Below are positions 1 to 6,797 of a DNA stretch of 21,778 bases, piece by piece. A program made the translations under genes and the position numbers. Where the stretch lies: NCBI GenBank assembly GCA_964407285.1, contig CAYOVG010000077.1, forward strand, positions 1 to 21,778. Direction: 5' to 3'. The stretch is from CAYOVG01 sp964407285. Lineage in GTDB: Bacteria; Desulfobacterota; Syntrophobacteria; Syntrophobacterales; Syntrophobacteraceae. Position 1 is the first letter of the stretch. Each line of letters opens with the position of its first letter. The notes beneath the pieces were generated by a model, which had not been told where the DNA came from, made no database searches, and was given only the letters and a program-made list of their open reading frames with translations.

Positions 1-99
1 CAGACAAACGCGCTCTACGCGCGAAATCAACCATACAAGAAGCGCGAAACTATAGATCTGGAAACCGTTCGGAAAATTCCTGAACTCTGTTTTCGTTGA
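1..99 (+). CDS. possible 3' end of an ORF entering from the left edge
   Basis: An open frame of 32 codons runs from the first base to a TGA at 97-99. It ends with a basic, ordinary-looking tail that includes YKKRETIDLETVRKIPEL. No family is recognised. It would be the C-terminus of a plus-strand gene lying mostly outside the window. A 32-codon open frame at an edge can easily arise by chance, so confidence is low. Confidence 0.15.
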   Translation, partial: QTNALYARNQPYKKRETIDLETVRKIPELCFR

Positions 100-180
100 A
101 TTGAGCGTCGCTCTACGGCGATTCTGGGAAGCCCCTGCATCCGTCGGCGTGGAGGCGGGAGACGCTCTTACCGTTTCAAT

Positions 181-291
181 CTCTGCGTCACTGCGGTCTC
201 GCCCTCGGTCGAGCTTCTTTGTGTATTCGATCCTGTCTTAAAACAGGTCTTCGGGTAGGGCTGCCGTAATTTGGCTTCTGCGAGAAGTCCG
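181..291 (-). pseudogene. remnant of a second DNA methyltransferase gene (N-terminal region)
   Basis: Read on the minus strand, this stretch encodes SRRSQITAALPEDLF, then an in-frame stop, then DRIEYTKKLDRGRDRS. It matches residues about 127-160 of the intact methyltransferase at 1987-3210 (SRRSQIMAGIPEDLF, ARIEYTKKLNRGRDLS) at about three quarters of positions. The matching DNA there is about 2722-2835. The TAA stop lies at 238-240, and no homology was seen on either side. It is therefore a decayed piece of a duplicated or related methyltransferase gene. The rest of 1-325 (1-180 and 292-325) shows no gene I can support apart from the doubtful edge ORF. Confidence 0.75.
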
Positions 292-325
292 CCTAAACGC
301 CTCACTCTCCGAATAACCTTATCGT

Positions 326-1162
326 CTAGCTCAATCCGAAGAGATTTCTAAGACCCTCAGATGCCCGACATTCATTCTTTTCCTCAACGGGTATCTGCAG
401 AGCGGTAAGGCGGTTGACCATATCATTATCCACATTGTGTAAATGCCCTAAAAACAAGACTCCGATTTCTCCTGATTTGAGCGAAACATCAATTTGTCCA
501 GCGATGAATTCATTCCGTTGGAACATGACTTCTAGTAGGCTCTGTGCATCTCGCTCATGATGTGCTGATCCGAAAGATTCCTTAAGTGACGCGCAATTCT
601 TTGCGAAGTCAAGGCGAAGGGTTTGACTTTCGCAAGCAACTAATTTGACGCCCTGTGAAGCCAATTTCAGAAGTATTCGATCATTGTTGCTAAAGCATGG
701 AAGAGTAGCAAAGTTTCCCATCAACTGCTGCACAAAGGCTGTTCGCTCGTTATGTCGTACACTAGCACCTGCTCGTATCTGATTTTGAAGTCGTTGCTGC
801 TCATCATCACTAAGATAGGGCTGTACAGCGAAAGCACATACTAATTGTTCCGGAGACACGATTTCCTCGTCTTGTGGACTCCCACTCTTATCGAGGAAAG
901 AATCATTGTACATCTTGTCAGGAATCGGAAGACCTTCTAGAATGTCTTCAATCGCCCGCCATTCAGCATCGGCATTGACATAGCTGGCTGGACAATCCTC
1001 GCCCACCTCGCTGCTATCATGCTGGATGTGAAAATAGTAGATTATTCTTTTTCGGTGTTGTCTCGCCTCGGCTATGTCTCTGGCATAGCAGCATTTTCCG
1101 TACTGCTTCCCGCTTCCACACGGGCAACGTTCTTTTCTTCCAACTCTTTGTCCCGGTTTCAT
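326..1162 (-). CDS. SEC-C motif protein, function unknown
   Basis: This is a 278-residue protein with an N-terminal SEC-C zinc-binding motif at residues 13-25 (CPCGSGKQYGKCC), preceded by a short basic leader. SEC-C modules bind one zinc ion through a Cys-x-Cys...Cys-Cys/His pattern; they occur at the C-terminus of SecA and in many uncharacterised proteins. The remaining 250 residues are soluble, contain no membrane segment and match no domain I recognise. Residues 165-200 (a DRILLKLASQGVKLVA stretch) look like an alpha/beta fold. It is the last gene of the leftward series and is separated by about 150 nt from the coiled-coil protein gene. The start ATG directly precedes the motif, which fits an N-terminal SEC-C. 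The motif call is sure; the role is unknown. Confidence 0.8.
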   Translation of the reverse strand: MKPGQRVGRKERCPCGSGKQYGKCCYARDIAEARQHRKRIIYYFHIQHDSSEVGEDCPASYVNADAEWRAIEDILEGLPIPDKMYNDSFLDKSGSPQDEEIVSPEQLVCAFAVQPYLSDDEQQRLQNQIRAGASVRHNERTAFVQQLMGNFATLPCFSNNDRILLKLASQGVKLVACESQTLRLDFAKNCASLKESFGSAHHERDAQSLLEVMFQRNEFIAGQIDVSLKSGEIGVLFLGHLHNVDNDMVNRLTALQIPVEEKNECRASEGLRNLFGLS

Positions 1163-1315
1163 ACATTCACTCCCACGCTCCAGTAATGGAGCCTTGTTGA
1201 TCGATTTTCGTCACCCCCTTGGTTCAAGCGGTGGTGACCATGACCCAGCGGAGAAAGTAATCACCGATCAAGTCGTTTTCCTAGGATAGATTCTCGCCTC
1301 GATATTGGTCGCCGG

Positions 1316-1972
1316 TCATCTCTCGACCCTTTCTCGAATGAGCGCACCGATTTGCACTACCTGTTGTATGATCTCTTTGGTATCCACGTCTATCTCCTTC
1401 TGTTCCTGCTCTCGGTCAATCGGAACATCGGGTGGCGGGGATAATTCGGGCTTATAAAAACACAGTTCCATCACTAGCCTTGACTGCATCAGAGCGGTCA
1501 AAGCCATGTACACCTCCTTGGCAACGAAAGGTGAGTTTTTCCCGAATGATGAGTTGAGGGCTTTCCGTGTTTCGCCAAATTTGCTGAAAGCCTCTTCTCT
1601 CATACCCGGCTTGGGAGTAGGCAAATTGATAACGGCTCGAAGGAACTGAGCCGATTCCTGGAAGTCAATTAACGCAGCCCATACCTCCTGGTAAACCTGG
1701 AACTCCTTTTCAAAGCGGATGCCGTCGGTGTGGAGTTTCCTGTTCAACTGGGATTCGAAGTATTTGAGATGTGCCGAATACTCAGATTTGAGGACTTCGA
1801 GTTCCTTCGCGTACGAGATCTTCACTGACTCAATTTTGTCGGTGATCTCATGAATATCCTCACGGGTGGCGAGATTTTTTCCTTTCTCTCTGATGTAGGA
1901 CGCAAGGTATGCGGCACCGAACGTCACGATGACCTGAACCACTCCGAATTTGAGATAATCCGCCCATTCCAT
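1316..1972 (-). CDS. membrane-anchored coiled-coil protein, hypothetical
   Basis: This 218-residue protein has one hydrophobic segment at about residues 8-27 (FGVVQVIVTFGAAYLASYI). A long charged helical stretch with heptad-like spacing follows at about 30-90 and is probably coiled coil. The C-terminal half has a short Pro-rich patch (PELSPPPDVP) and a charged helical tail. The architecture suggests an inner-membrane anchored protein with a cytoplasmic helical body. Such proteins are common in prophages and integrated elements, and I recognise no family. The gene begins 14 nt after the methyltransferase stop codon, so the two are probably co-transcribed. The overlapping plus-strand frame at 1850-2209 is antisense shadow. 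Confidence 0.7.
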   Translation of the reverse strand: MEWADYLKFGVVQVIVTFGAAYLASYIREKGKNLATREDIHEITDKIESVKISYAKELEVLKSEYSAHLKYFESQLNRKLHTDGIRFEKEFQVYQEVWAALIDFQESAQFLRAVINLPTPKPGMREEAFSKFGETRKALNSSFGKNSPFVAKEVYMALTALMQSRLVMELCFYKPELSPPPDVPIDREQEQKEIDVDTKEIIQQVVQIGALIRERVER

Positions 1973-1986
1973 ATGGTTCGTTCCTC

Positions 1987-3210
1987 TTATGCCTCCGATT
2001 CGTTCGGCTCTGGTTCCTGGGCGAGTCGAGCCAAGGCAGTATTTACGGCATCAATGCTCTCGTCAGATCCCACAAATCTTCTATTCAATCTCTTCGCGGC
2101 GACAGCAGTTGTGCCACTGCCCAGGAAGGGGTCCACAACCAAGTCATTCTCGTACGAGAGATTCTCGATCACGTACATTGCCTCAGAGACCCCCTGTTCC
2201 CACGGGTGATGGTCTTTGAGTCCCCGGTACCCGTCCCCCTGGATGATGTCCTTGAACCAGTACTGGGTCTGATGGGGCTGGTACTCGGCGTCTTTGGAGC
2301 AGTAGATCAACAGGGGCTTGAAATAGGTCTTGAAACGGAGCCTGTGGATCGTGTCCGGGAAACTTTCATACAGGACAGCCGCAGTCCAGACGTATCTCAG
2401 ATGCTCGGAGAGAGCGTTGATTGCTTCAGGAAGGCAGAATTTCCCAGAATAGCAAAGGAGAAGCCCCGTCTCTGGCTTGAGGAGACGAGCCGCTACCTCG
2501 GACAGCGACATCCACAGATCGAGATACGTCCCGTCCTTCCTGATGTAGCTGGGATCCGTGACAATCAAGTCCACGGATTTGTCAGGGACGCAGGACAGGA
2601 CCTCTCGGAAGTCTCCGTGAAGAATCTTGATCTTCTCGTCGGGTCCTACCTCCGCTGCCCTGGCTGATGCTTCGTCCCTTTTCTCCTGACGGTCTTGCTC
2701 TCGGCGGAGGTACTTGGCGTACGACCACATCTCGGCACTGAGGTCCCGTCCCCGGTTGAGCTTCTTCGTGTACTCGATCCGGGCTTCGAAGAGGTCTTCT
2801 GGGATGCCTGCCATGATTTGACTGCGCCGAGAGACGTGTTTGGGAACACCGAGGGTCTCTAGTGTCGGAGGCGGATCAAAGGATTCTCCGTTATCTTTTG
2901 ATTTTTGAAACTCGATACTCTTGTGATCTCCTCCGCGGGTCTCAGGTCTCGTGGCGAGGAGTTCACCGAGACGCCGCTCCGCCCTGACCTTCACGGCGGC
3001 GATCTCATCGAGAGTGGACTTGGATGCTTTGATCTTCGCCGCCAGGACCCGGAGCAGTTCCGCCTTTTCTCGGACTTTGAATGCGTCCTCGATGCTGTCT
3101 ATGACGGCGAGTTCGGCTCTGACACGCTCGAAAGCCGCCAGCACTTTGGATTCGGTATCGAGACCGTCTTGACGGAGGGCGATCACGTTATCGGTTCGGT
3201 CATGGCTCAT
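1987..3210 (-). CDS. phage-type DNA methyltransferase (beta-class, N6-adenine or N4-cytosine)
   Basis: The protein has 407 residues. The C-terminal half carries the amino-methyltransferase motifs in beta-class order: the catalytic motif IV as DPSY (219-222), then the SAM-binding motif I as DPFLGSGTT (360-368), followed by the NRRFVGSDE strand. DPSY instead of DPPY is a tolerated variant. The N-terminal half (residues 20-180) is a charged helical region with LGELLA and LGVPKHVSRRSQIMAGIPEDLF. This matches the helical domain often fused to orphan phage methyltransferases, probably for DNA contact. AAAGGA, 9 nt before the ATG, is a plausible ribosome site. No restriction endonuclease gene is adjacent, which fits an orphan, element-borne enzyme. 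The methylated sequence cannot be predicted. A decayed second copy lies at 181-291. Confidence 0.88.
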   Translation of the reverse strand: MSHDRTDNVIALRQDGLDTESKVLAAFERVRAELAVIDSIEDAFKVREKAELLRVLAAKIKASKSTLDEIAAVKVRAERRLGELLATRPETRGGDHKSIEFQKSKDNGESFDPPPTLETLGVPKHVSRRSQIMAGIPEDLFEARIEYTKKLNRGRDLSAEMWSYAKYLRREQDRQEKRDEASARAAEVGPDEKIKILHGDFREVLSCVPDKSVDLIVTDPSYIRKDGTYLDLWMSLSEVAARLLKPETGLLLCYSGKFCLPEAINALSEHLRYVWTAAVLYESFPDTIHRLRFKTYFKPLLIYCSKDAEYQPHQTQYWFKDIIQGDGYRGLKDHHPWEQGVSEAMYVIENLSYENDLVVDPFLGSGTTAVAAKRLNRRFVGSDESIDAVNTALARLAQEPEPNESEA

Positions 3211-3277
3211 CGCTGTTATCCTTTGAGAATCCTAGGTGTAACTTGGAAGGACAGGTAGGATTCGTGTCTGCTCTCGC

Positions 3278-4483
3278 TCACGCCGCTGCCTCTGCCATTC
3301 TCTCGGCGTGTCTCATCCTCGTCACCACAGTGTCGAGAAGCCTATCTACCAGAATGCCCTCCTCCATACCAGGAAAAGCCGCTCGGACATCCCCCCAAAG
3401 CCTCCCAACATCAACGGAGACAGGCACACACCTCTGGACGAGGCTCAACATGCCTTGGACTCCTGCGCCCCTATAATGGAGTCTCCAGCCCCCTTTTAGG
3501 GACTCTGGATCGAACGGTTCGGGTTCAGGCTCGTCGGCACGGAGAAAACGAGGTGCCGGACGAACGGGAGTGTCCATCGAGATATGAGCGGGACGGGATT
3601 GCTGGGTGATAGAAGCACCCGGACATTTCTCCCCTAGACCTGCCAGTCCGGTCAAGCCCTTCACCGTTGCTGTGAAATACGCGCCGCCGTTGACGCCACT
3701 TTCGAAGGTCATTTTCTCTTTCGTGACCGACAAAGCCCCGTAGATGGTTTGTTCATCGGTTTGACGAACCAAGTTCACGAAATGTCCACGAGACCAGGTA
3801 TCCCCCGTGGTTTTCTCGATCTCTTCCACGAGGAATATCTGCTCTGGCGTTATAGGAGCCTTGGTTTTGGGCTTTGCAGACGGAACAGGGGGTGCAGACT
3901 TCTTCTGCCGGATCGGTTCGGGTTGAGGCCGAGTTTGAATGTCCGGTATGGGTTCCTGAAGGGATTCTATGAGTATGTTTGGATTTGTCCCCTGTAGGGG
4001 AGCGATTTCTTCAGGACAACTTTTTATAGCGTTGACGTTACTGGGGGAAGTAGGGGACTGTTCGGTACTTGTACGAAGGTCGGGAACGGTACAACGTTTT
4101 AGTTTTTCGTTTTCTTTTAAGAAAGGGACTCGCGGGGTCGCGAGGGGTGTCAATTCAGATCTGAGCCTTTCCATCTTCGCCGGTCCCGGCAGCGGAACCC
4201 AATAGTTCGACCGTCCAGCCCTCGGTATCACCTCAAGAAGATGGGCAGCCTGAAGTTCCGCTGATCTTCTCCATACCGATGAGGCAGACCAACCAAGGTC
4301 TTTAGCTATCCTCGGCACAGCCCACCAGCAATACCCTTTCTCGCCGGACCAGGTGAGGAGTTCGGAGAGAAGGATTGCTGCGCTTTTGGATACGGGCAGC
4401 CGGACTGCCTGAGCCTTCAGATCGAGGATGGAGAATTTCGTTGACGGATGAGGTGACGAGTTGTTACATTGAGCGATGGACAT
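3278..4483 (-). CDS. winged-helix protein, replication-initiator-like (putative)
   Basis: This is a 401-residue protein. Residues about 28-100 look like a winged helix-turn-helix: SKSAAILLSELLTW, then GYCWWAVPRIAKDLGWSASS, where the recognition-helix pattern is clear, ending in SNYWVPLPG. A Pro/Lys/Gln-rich linker follows at about 150-225, then a C-terminal domain (ITPEQIFLVEEIEKTTGDTWS onward) rich in helices. The two-domain layout with a disordered linker resembles replication proteins of phages and plasmids. The role is inferred, not shown. A TTG lies directly before the ATG; I chose the ATG because AGGGGAGG sits about 10 nt upstream of it. A 405-nt untranslated region with hairpins and repeats precedes it, and the methyltransferase gene follows after 67 nt. 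Confidence 0.65.
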   Translation of the reverse strand: MSIAQCNNSSPHPSTKFSILDLKAQAVRLPVSKSAAILLSELLTWSGEKGYCWWAVPRIAKDLGWSASSVWRRSAELQAAHLLEVIPRAGRSNYWVPLPGPAKMERLRSELTPLATPRVPFLKENEKLKRCTVPDLRTSTEQSPTSPSNVNAIKSCPEEIAPLQGTNPNILIESLQEPIPDIQTRPQPEPIRQKKSAPPVPSAKPKTKAPITPEQIFLVEEIEKTTGDTWSRGHFVNLVRQTDEQTIYGALSVTKEKMTFESGVNGGAYFTATVKGLTGLAGLGEKCPGASITQQSRPAHISMDTPVRPAPRFLRADEPEPEPFDPESLKGGWRLHYRGAGVQGMLSLVQRCVPVSVDVGRLWGDVRAAFPGMEEGILVDRLLDTVVTRMRHAERMAEAAA

Positions 4484-4488
4484 CAATT

Positions 4489-4525
4489 TGCGCCCTCCCC
4501 TACTTTTTGGGTTGATTTGGGCGCA
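4489..4525. promoter_or_regulatory. inverted repeat at the ribosome site of the winged-helix gene
   Basis: Perfect 7-bp arms, tgcgccc (4489-4495) and gggcgca (4519-4525), flank a 23-nt loop. On the minus strand the second arm follows the ribosome-binding sequence AGGGGAGG directly and precedes the start codon at 4483. It could be an operator or a leader hairpin that limits translation. This rests on symmetry and position only. Confidence 0.4.
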
Positions 4526-4545
4526 GAACTAGGGTAGGAGTTATT

Positions 4546-4569
4546 CCCGAATTTGGAACATAATTCGGG
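4546..4569. promoter_or_regulatory. perfect inverted repeat, candidate operator
   Basis: The 8-bp arms cccgaatt (4546-4553) and aattcggg (4562-4569) are perfect and separated by 8 nt. The centre lies about 75 nt upstream of the winged-helix gene start. Arm length and spacing suit a dimeric DNA-binding protein. No regulator can be assigned, though the two neighbouring winged-helix proteins are natural candidates. Confidence 0.45.
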
Positions 4570-4586
4570 CGTAAGCCCCTTCCGTT

Positions 4587-4628
4587 TCAAAAACCCTTCA
4601 AGACTTTGGCCGGTCGGAGGGTTTTTGA
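4587..4628. terminator. hairpin with A/T tracts, possible terminator or attenuator
   Basis: The 11-bp arms tcaaaaaccct (4587-4597) and agggtttttga (4618-4628) are perfect, with a 20-nt loop. Because the arms carry an A-run and a T-run, the transcript of either strand would form a stem ending in five U. It lies between the two winged-helix genes and could reduce read-through from the upstream pair. The G/C part of the stem is short, so it is not a canonical strong terminator. Confidence 0.45.
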
Positions 4629-4745
4629 CGTTCTGAGCCTTGGTACATTGCTCCTGGCTTCATGTCGGCTGGTCCAAGAGCATTTGGGGAGGCAATAGTC
4701 GCGATTTTGACTGGTGTCAAGTAAATAATATTATTAGCGAAAACC

Positions 4746-4954
4746 GGTATCCTAGGAAGATGTGGTATCATAAAACGAACAGATACTCGCAGAGGAACAG
4801 TTGCGGGAAGGATACCAGAATAAAGTGGTATGCTGGGAGGAACAGTGACTACGACCAGACCGGTTCCGAAGTGGTAGCCTGGAAGGACCGGTTACTCAGA
4901 GGATACCACGGGCGAAGTGGTATGCTGGGAGGAAGGGTTACTGGGGGAATACCG
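4746..4954. repeat. degenerate 46-bp repeat array with internal dyads
   Basis: Copies of ggtatgct or ggtagcct start at 4827, 4873 and 4919, exactly 46 bp apart. More degenerate copies precede them (ggtatcct at 4746, ggtatcat at 4764). Matching right arms (aggatacc at 4809-4816 and 4900-4907, ggaatacc at 4947-4954) make dyads such as ggtagcct, a 19-nt spacer, then aggatacc. The array begins in the untranslated stretch 4487-4891 and runs into the last 20-odd codons of the repeat-linker protein gene. The same arms and spacing recur inside that gene at 5318-5557. They resemble iterons or protein-binding sites. There are no unique spacers of CRISPR type. The remaining bases of 4629-4745 show nothing I can name. 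Confidence 0.7.
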
Positions 4955-5731
4955 GATAATGGTCTTGCTTGTGTGTCCCGGAATCTCGGAAGGCAAGAAG
5001 ACACGAAATTTACTAGCCTGATTTTTCCCCGTAGCCGTGGATAGCCGCTTAATAAGTCCCTTTTGTTCCAGCCGCTGGATGACAGTGACTTGTGCGTTGG
5101 GGGATGCTACTCCGGCTGTGGCACCTATTTTACGGCGAGTAACGGAACATGTGTTGCGTGGGGGTGACTGTCCGTAGGACCTTCTTACAAAATCCAGGTA
5201 TATTCGCAGTTCACCCTCGCTCAATATCCGCAGAAGTTCAAAAATATCCAGGTCAAACCGCATATAGTTATCTGTTATCTCCACTTCCTCATGTTCAGTC
5301 TGAACCGGTATTAAAGGAGGATGTGGTAGCCTAGCAGGAGCGGTTCCTTGTAGGCTACCAGATGACTGCCGCGGTATTGGCGGAGTATCGGTTACTGCCA
5401 GGATACCGGATGACAGTTCCGCAGGGCGACTCACGGCTGGTCCTTCTACAATACCAGTTCGACCACCCGGTATTGCAGCAGTATGCGGTATTCCTCGAAG
5501 ACCAGGTGCGTTCGTCGGTATTGCACGAGTATCCGTTCCTGCTAGGATACCAGATAGGGACTGGTTGTCGTCGGGTGGGGGAGGCGTTTCAGCCGTTTGT
5601 CTTGTTCGTTCCTTTTCTCGCCGCTTTTTCTCAGCGACAAAAGCCAAGTAAGCATCGGTTCCGGGCAGAGGAACCGGCCCGCCTGTGTCTTCAGGCTCCT
5701 CATAGAGGGCGTCAAAGCCTTTAACCGTCAT
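4892..5731 (-). CDS. winged-helix protein with tandem-repeat linker (putative element replication protein)
   Basis: This 279-residue protein has three parts. A short charged N-terminus (1-50) includes a basic run EKKRREKERTR. A Pro/Gly/Thr-rich linker at about 52-142 consists of five 16-residue repeats with consensus xSGILxGTDTxxIPxx (units at 59, 75, 91, 107 and 123). A C-terminal domain at about 150-245 looks like a winged helix (IFELLRILSEGELRIYLDFV, then VTRRKIGATAGVASPNAQVTV, then IQRLEQKGLIKRL). The last 25-30 residues are Ser/Thr-rich and are encoded within the downstream repeat array. Its ATG overlaps the ATPase stop codon as ATGA, so the two are translationally coupled. Domain plus linker resembles replication initiators whose genes contain their own origin repeats, as in lambda O; this is inference. 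It shares architecture, but no obvious sequence, with the protein at 3278-4483. Confidence 0.6.
   Translation of the reverse strand: MTVKGFDALYEEPEDTGGPVPLPGTDAYLAFVAEKKRREKERTRQTAETPPPPDDNQSLSGILAGTDTRAIPTNAPGLRGIPHTAAIPGGRTGIVEGPAVSRPAELSSGILAVTDTPPIPRQSSGSLQGTAPARLPHPPLIPVQTEHEEVEITDNYMRFDLDIFELLRILSEGELRIYLDFVRRSYGQSPPRNTCSVTRRKIGATAGVASPNAQVTVIQRLEQKGLIKRLSTATGKNQASKFRVFLPSEIPGHTSKTIIRYSPSNPSSQHTTSPVVSSE
5318..5557 (-). repeat. five in-frame 48-bp repeats inside a coding sequence
   Basis: The five units are 48 bp (16 codons) each and encode residues 59-138 of the repeat-linker protein. They contain dyads. The best is tggtagcct (5324-5332) and aggctacca (5352-5360), with perfect 9-bp arms and a 19-nt spacer. 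The arm sequence and spacer length match those of the 46-bp array at 4746-4954. The DNA pattern is therefore shared between a coding and a non-coding array, which points to selection on DNA rather than only on protein. Confidence 0.75.
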
Positions 5732-6528
5732 AATTGTACCTCTGGTGTAGCGGCTTCGATAAGTTCAGGCGTCACCTCGCGCAGTTTGTTGGCAAGAGCG
5801 AGTTCCATAGCGATGGAGCATATCTTGATCGCTTCTCTTGGGATCCCTTTGGACAATTCAAAAAGCCTCTCCAAAGACATCTCATTGAAAAGCTCTGAGT
5901 TTCCCCCTGCTATCGCCAGGCGGAAGGCAACCATGTCGGCCATCTCGTACGGGGACAGCGGCTGAAGATTTGAATAGACAGCGATCCTAGAAGCCAAAGC
6001 TCTCTTGAGTCGCAGCTTATTCCGTAATTCTGTTTGTCCGACCAAGACTATCTGAAGCAGTTTCGTATCGTTGGTCTCGAAATTACTGAATTGCCGCAGC
6101 ACCTCAAATTGTTGACCCTTCAAGAGTTGGGCCTCGTCCAGAATAATGACCGGGCTTAACTCTTGGGCGTACATATCCGTCAAATGTGCTTTAATTGCGC
6201 CCATCTGGGCGTGCAACGATCTTTTGGGTGGTATTCCGAATTCACCAGAGATAGCCTTCACCATGTGCATTTCGGATTTATAAGAAGGGTTGGTCAGAAA
6301 TATGACGTGATTATTGGTCTTTAGTCGGTCCATGAGGATCCGAGCCAGGGTGGTCTTTCCCAAGCCTATGTCCCCAAAAATACAGGTCAGTCCCTGCTTC
6401 CGATTGATCACATGATCGACCTTGGCGATAATGCCTTTGTGATAGGGGGACATGTAAAAGTAACGAGGATCAGGAGAAATCGAGAAAGGATTCTCGGTCA
6501 GTCCAAAGTAGCGCATCATCGGATCCAT
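5728..6528 (-). CDS. ExeA/TniB-type AAA ATPase
   Basis: This 266-residue protein begins with the ExeA-family signature YFGLTENPFSISPDPRYFY (residues 7-25). It has a Walker A motif at 52-60 (GDIGLGKTT), a Walker B motif at 127-134 (VIILDEAQ) and the family strand IVLVGQTELRNKL near 160-172. A C-terminal helical lid follows (LFELSKGIPREAIKICSIAM). No membrane segment or peptidoglycan-binding domain is present, unlike secretion-type ExeA, so it is a soluble cytoplasmic ATPase. Relatives in mobile elements act with transposases (TniB, MuB) or in element replication. No transposase gene of those types is adjacent here, and the co-transcribed partner is the repeat-linker protein, so a helicase-loader or initiator-partner role is also possible. 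It is the first gene of the leftward operon. Family assignment is firm; function is inferred. Confidence 0.85.
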   Translation of the reverse strand: MDPMMRYFGLTENPFSISPDPRYFYMSPYHKGIIAKVDHVINRKQGLTCIFGDIGLGKTTLARILMDRLKTNNHVIFLTNPSYKSEMHMVKAISGEFGIPPKRSLHAQMGAIKAHLTDMYAQELSPVIILDEAQLLKGQQFEVLRQFSNFETNDTKLLQIVLVGQTELRNKLRLKRALASRIAVYSNLQPLSPYEMADMVAFRLAIAGGNSELFNEMSLERLFELSKGIPREAIKICSIAMELALANKLREVTPELIEAATPEVQL

Positions 6529-6566
6529 AAAAACACCCCTTACCTATCGGAATTAAAGCCACCGCC

Positions 6567-6589
6567 CCCCTAATGCGCGTACCTAGGGG
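6567..6589. promoter_or_regulatory. ccccta/tagggg inverted repeat upstream of the ATPase operon
   Basis: The arms ccccta (6567-6572) and tagggg (6584-6589) are separated by 11 nt and lie 39 nt upstream of the ATPase start. The half-sites match those of the operator at 6747-6765 on the other side of this divergent intergenic region. On the minus strand a TTGACT lies just upstream (6597-6592), but I see no convincing -10 box. It may be a second site for the same regulator. Confidence 0.35.
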
Positions 6590-6727
6590 CAGGAGTCAAG
6601 TACTTTTCACGAATGGAGGACCTAGTTTTAAGCGGCATGTGAGCGCAATTTCCGAAAAGGGGTGAGCGGCGGCGAAGAAGCAAGTACGAGCGATGTCGGG
6701 AAATGAGGGTAATTCGGATTTTCAGAC

Positions 6728-6765
6728 TTGACAACAACAAGCAGACCCCCTAATACGGTTAGGGG
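6728..6765 (+). promoter_or_regulatory. sigma-70 promoter with operator for the AbiEi-like gene
   Basis: TTGACA (6728-6733) is followed by exactly 17 nt and TAATAC (6751-6756), a near-consensus housekeeping promoter. The -10 box is embedded in an inverted repeat, cccctaa (6747-6753), 5 nt, ttagggg (6759-6765). A protein bound there would block the polymerase. AbiEi antitoxins are known to repress their own operon by binding inverted repeats at the promoter, so autoregulation is the likely reading. Transcription would start near 6763. Confidence 0.75.
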
Positions 6766-6797
6766 TATTGCTTGAATATGTCAAATCAGCCGTGACC

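Noticed and set aside
4746..4954. CRISPR array
   Set aside because: Repeats are degenerate, follow each other without unique spacers of constant length, and there are no cas genes.
4640..5044. 134-codon plus-strand ORF across the repeat array
   Set aside because: It is rich in W, N, R and G with no domain, is made largely of repeat DNA, and runs antisense to the better supported winged-helix gene.
5728..6528. MuB of a Mu-like transposable phage
   Set aside because: The ATPase resembles ExeA/TniB more, and no MuA-type transposase, Ner/C repressor or Gam gene is next to it.
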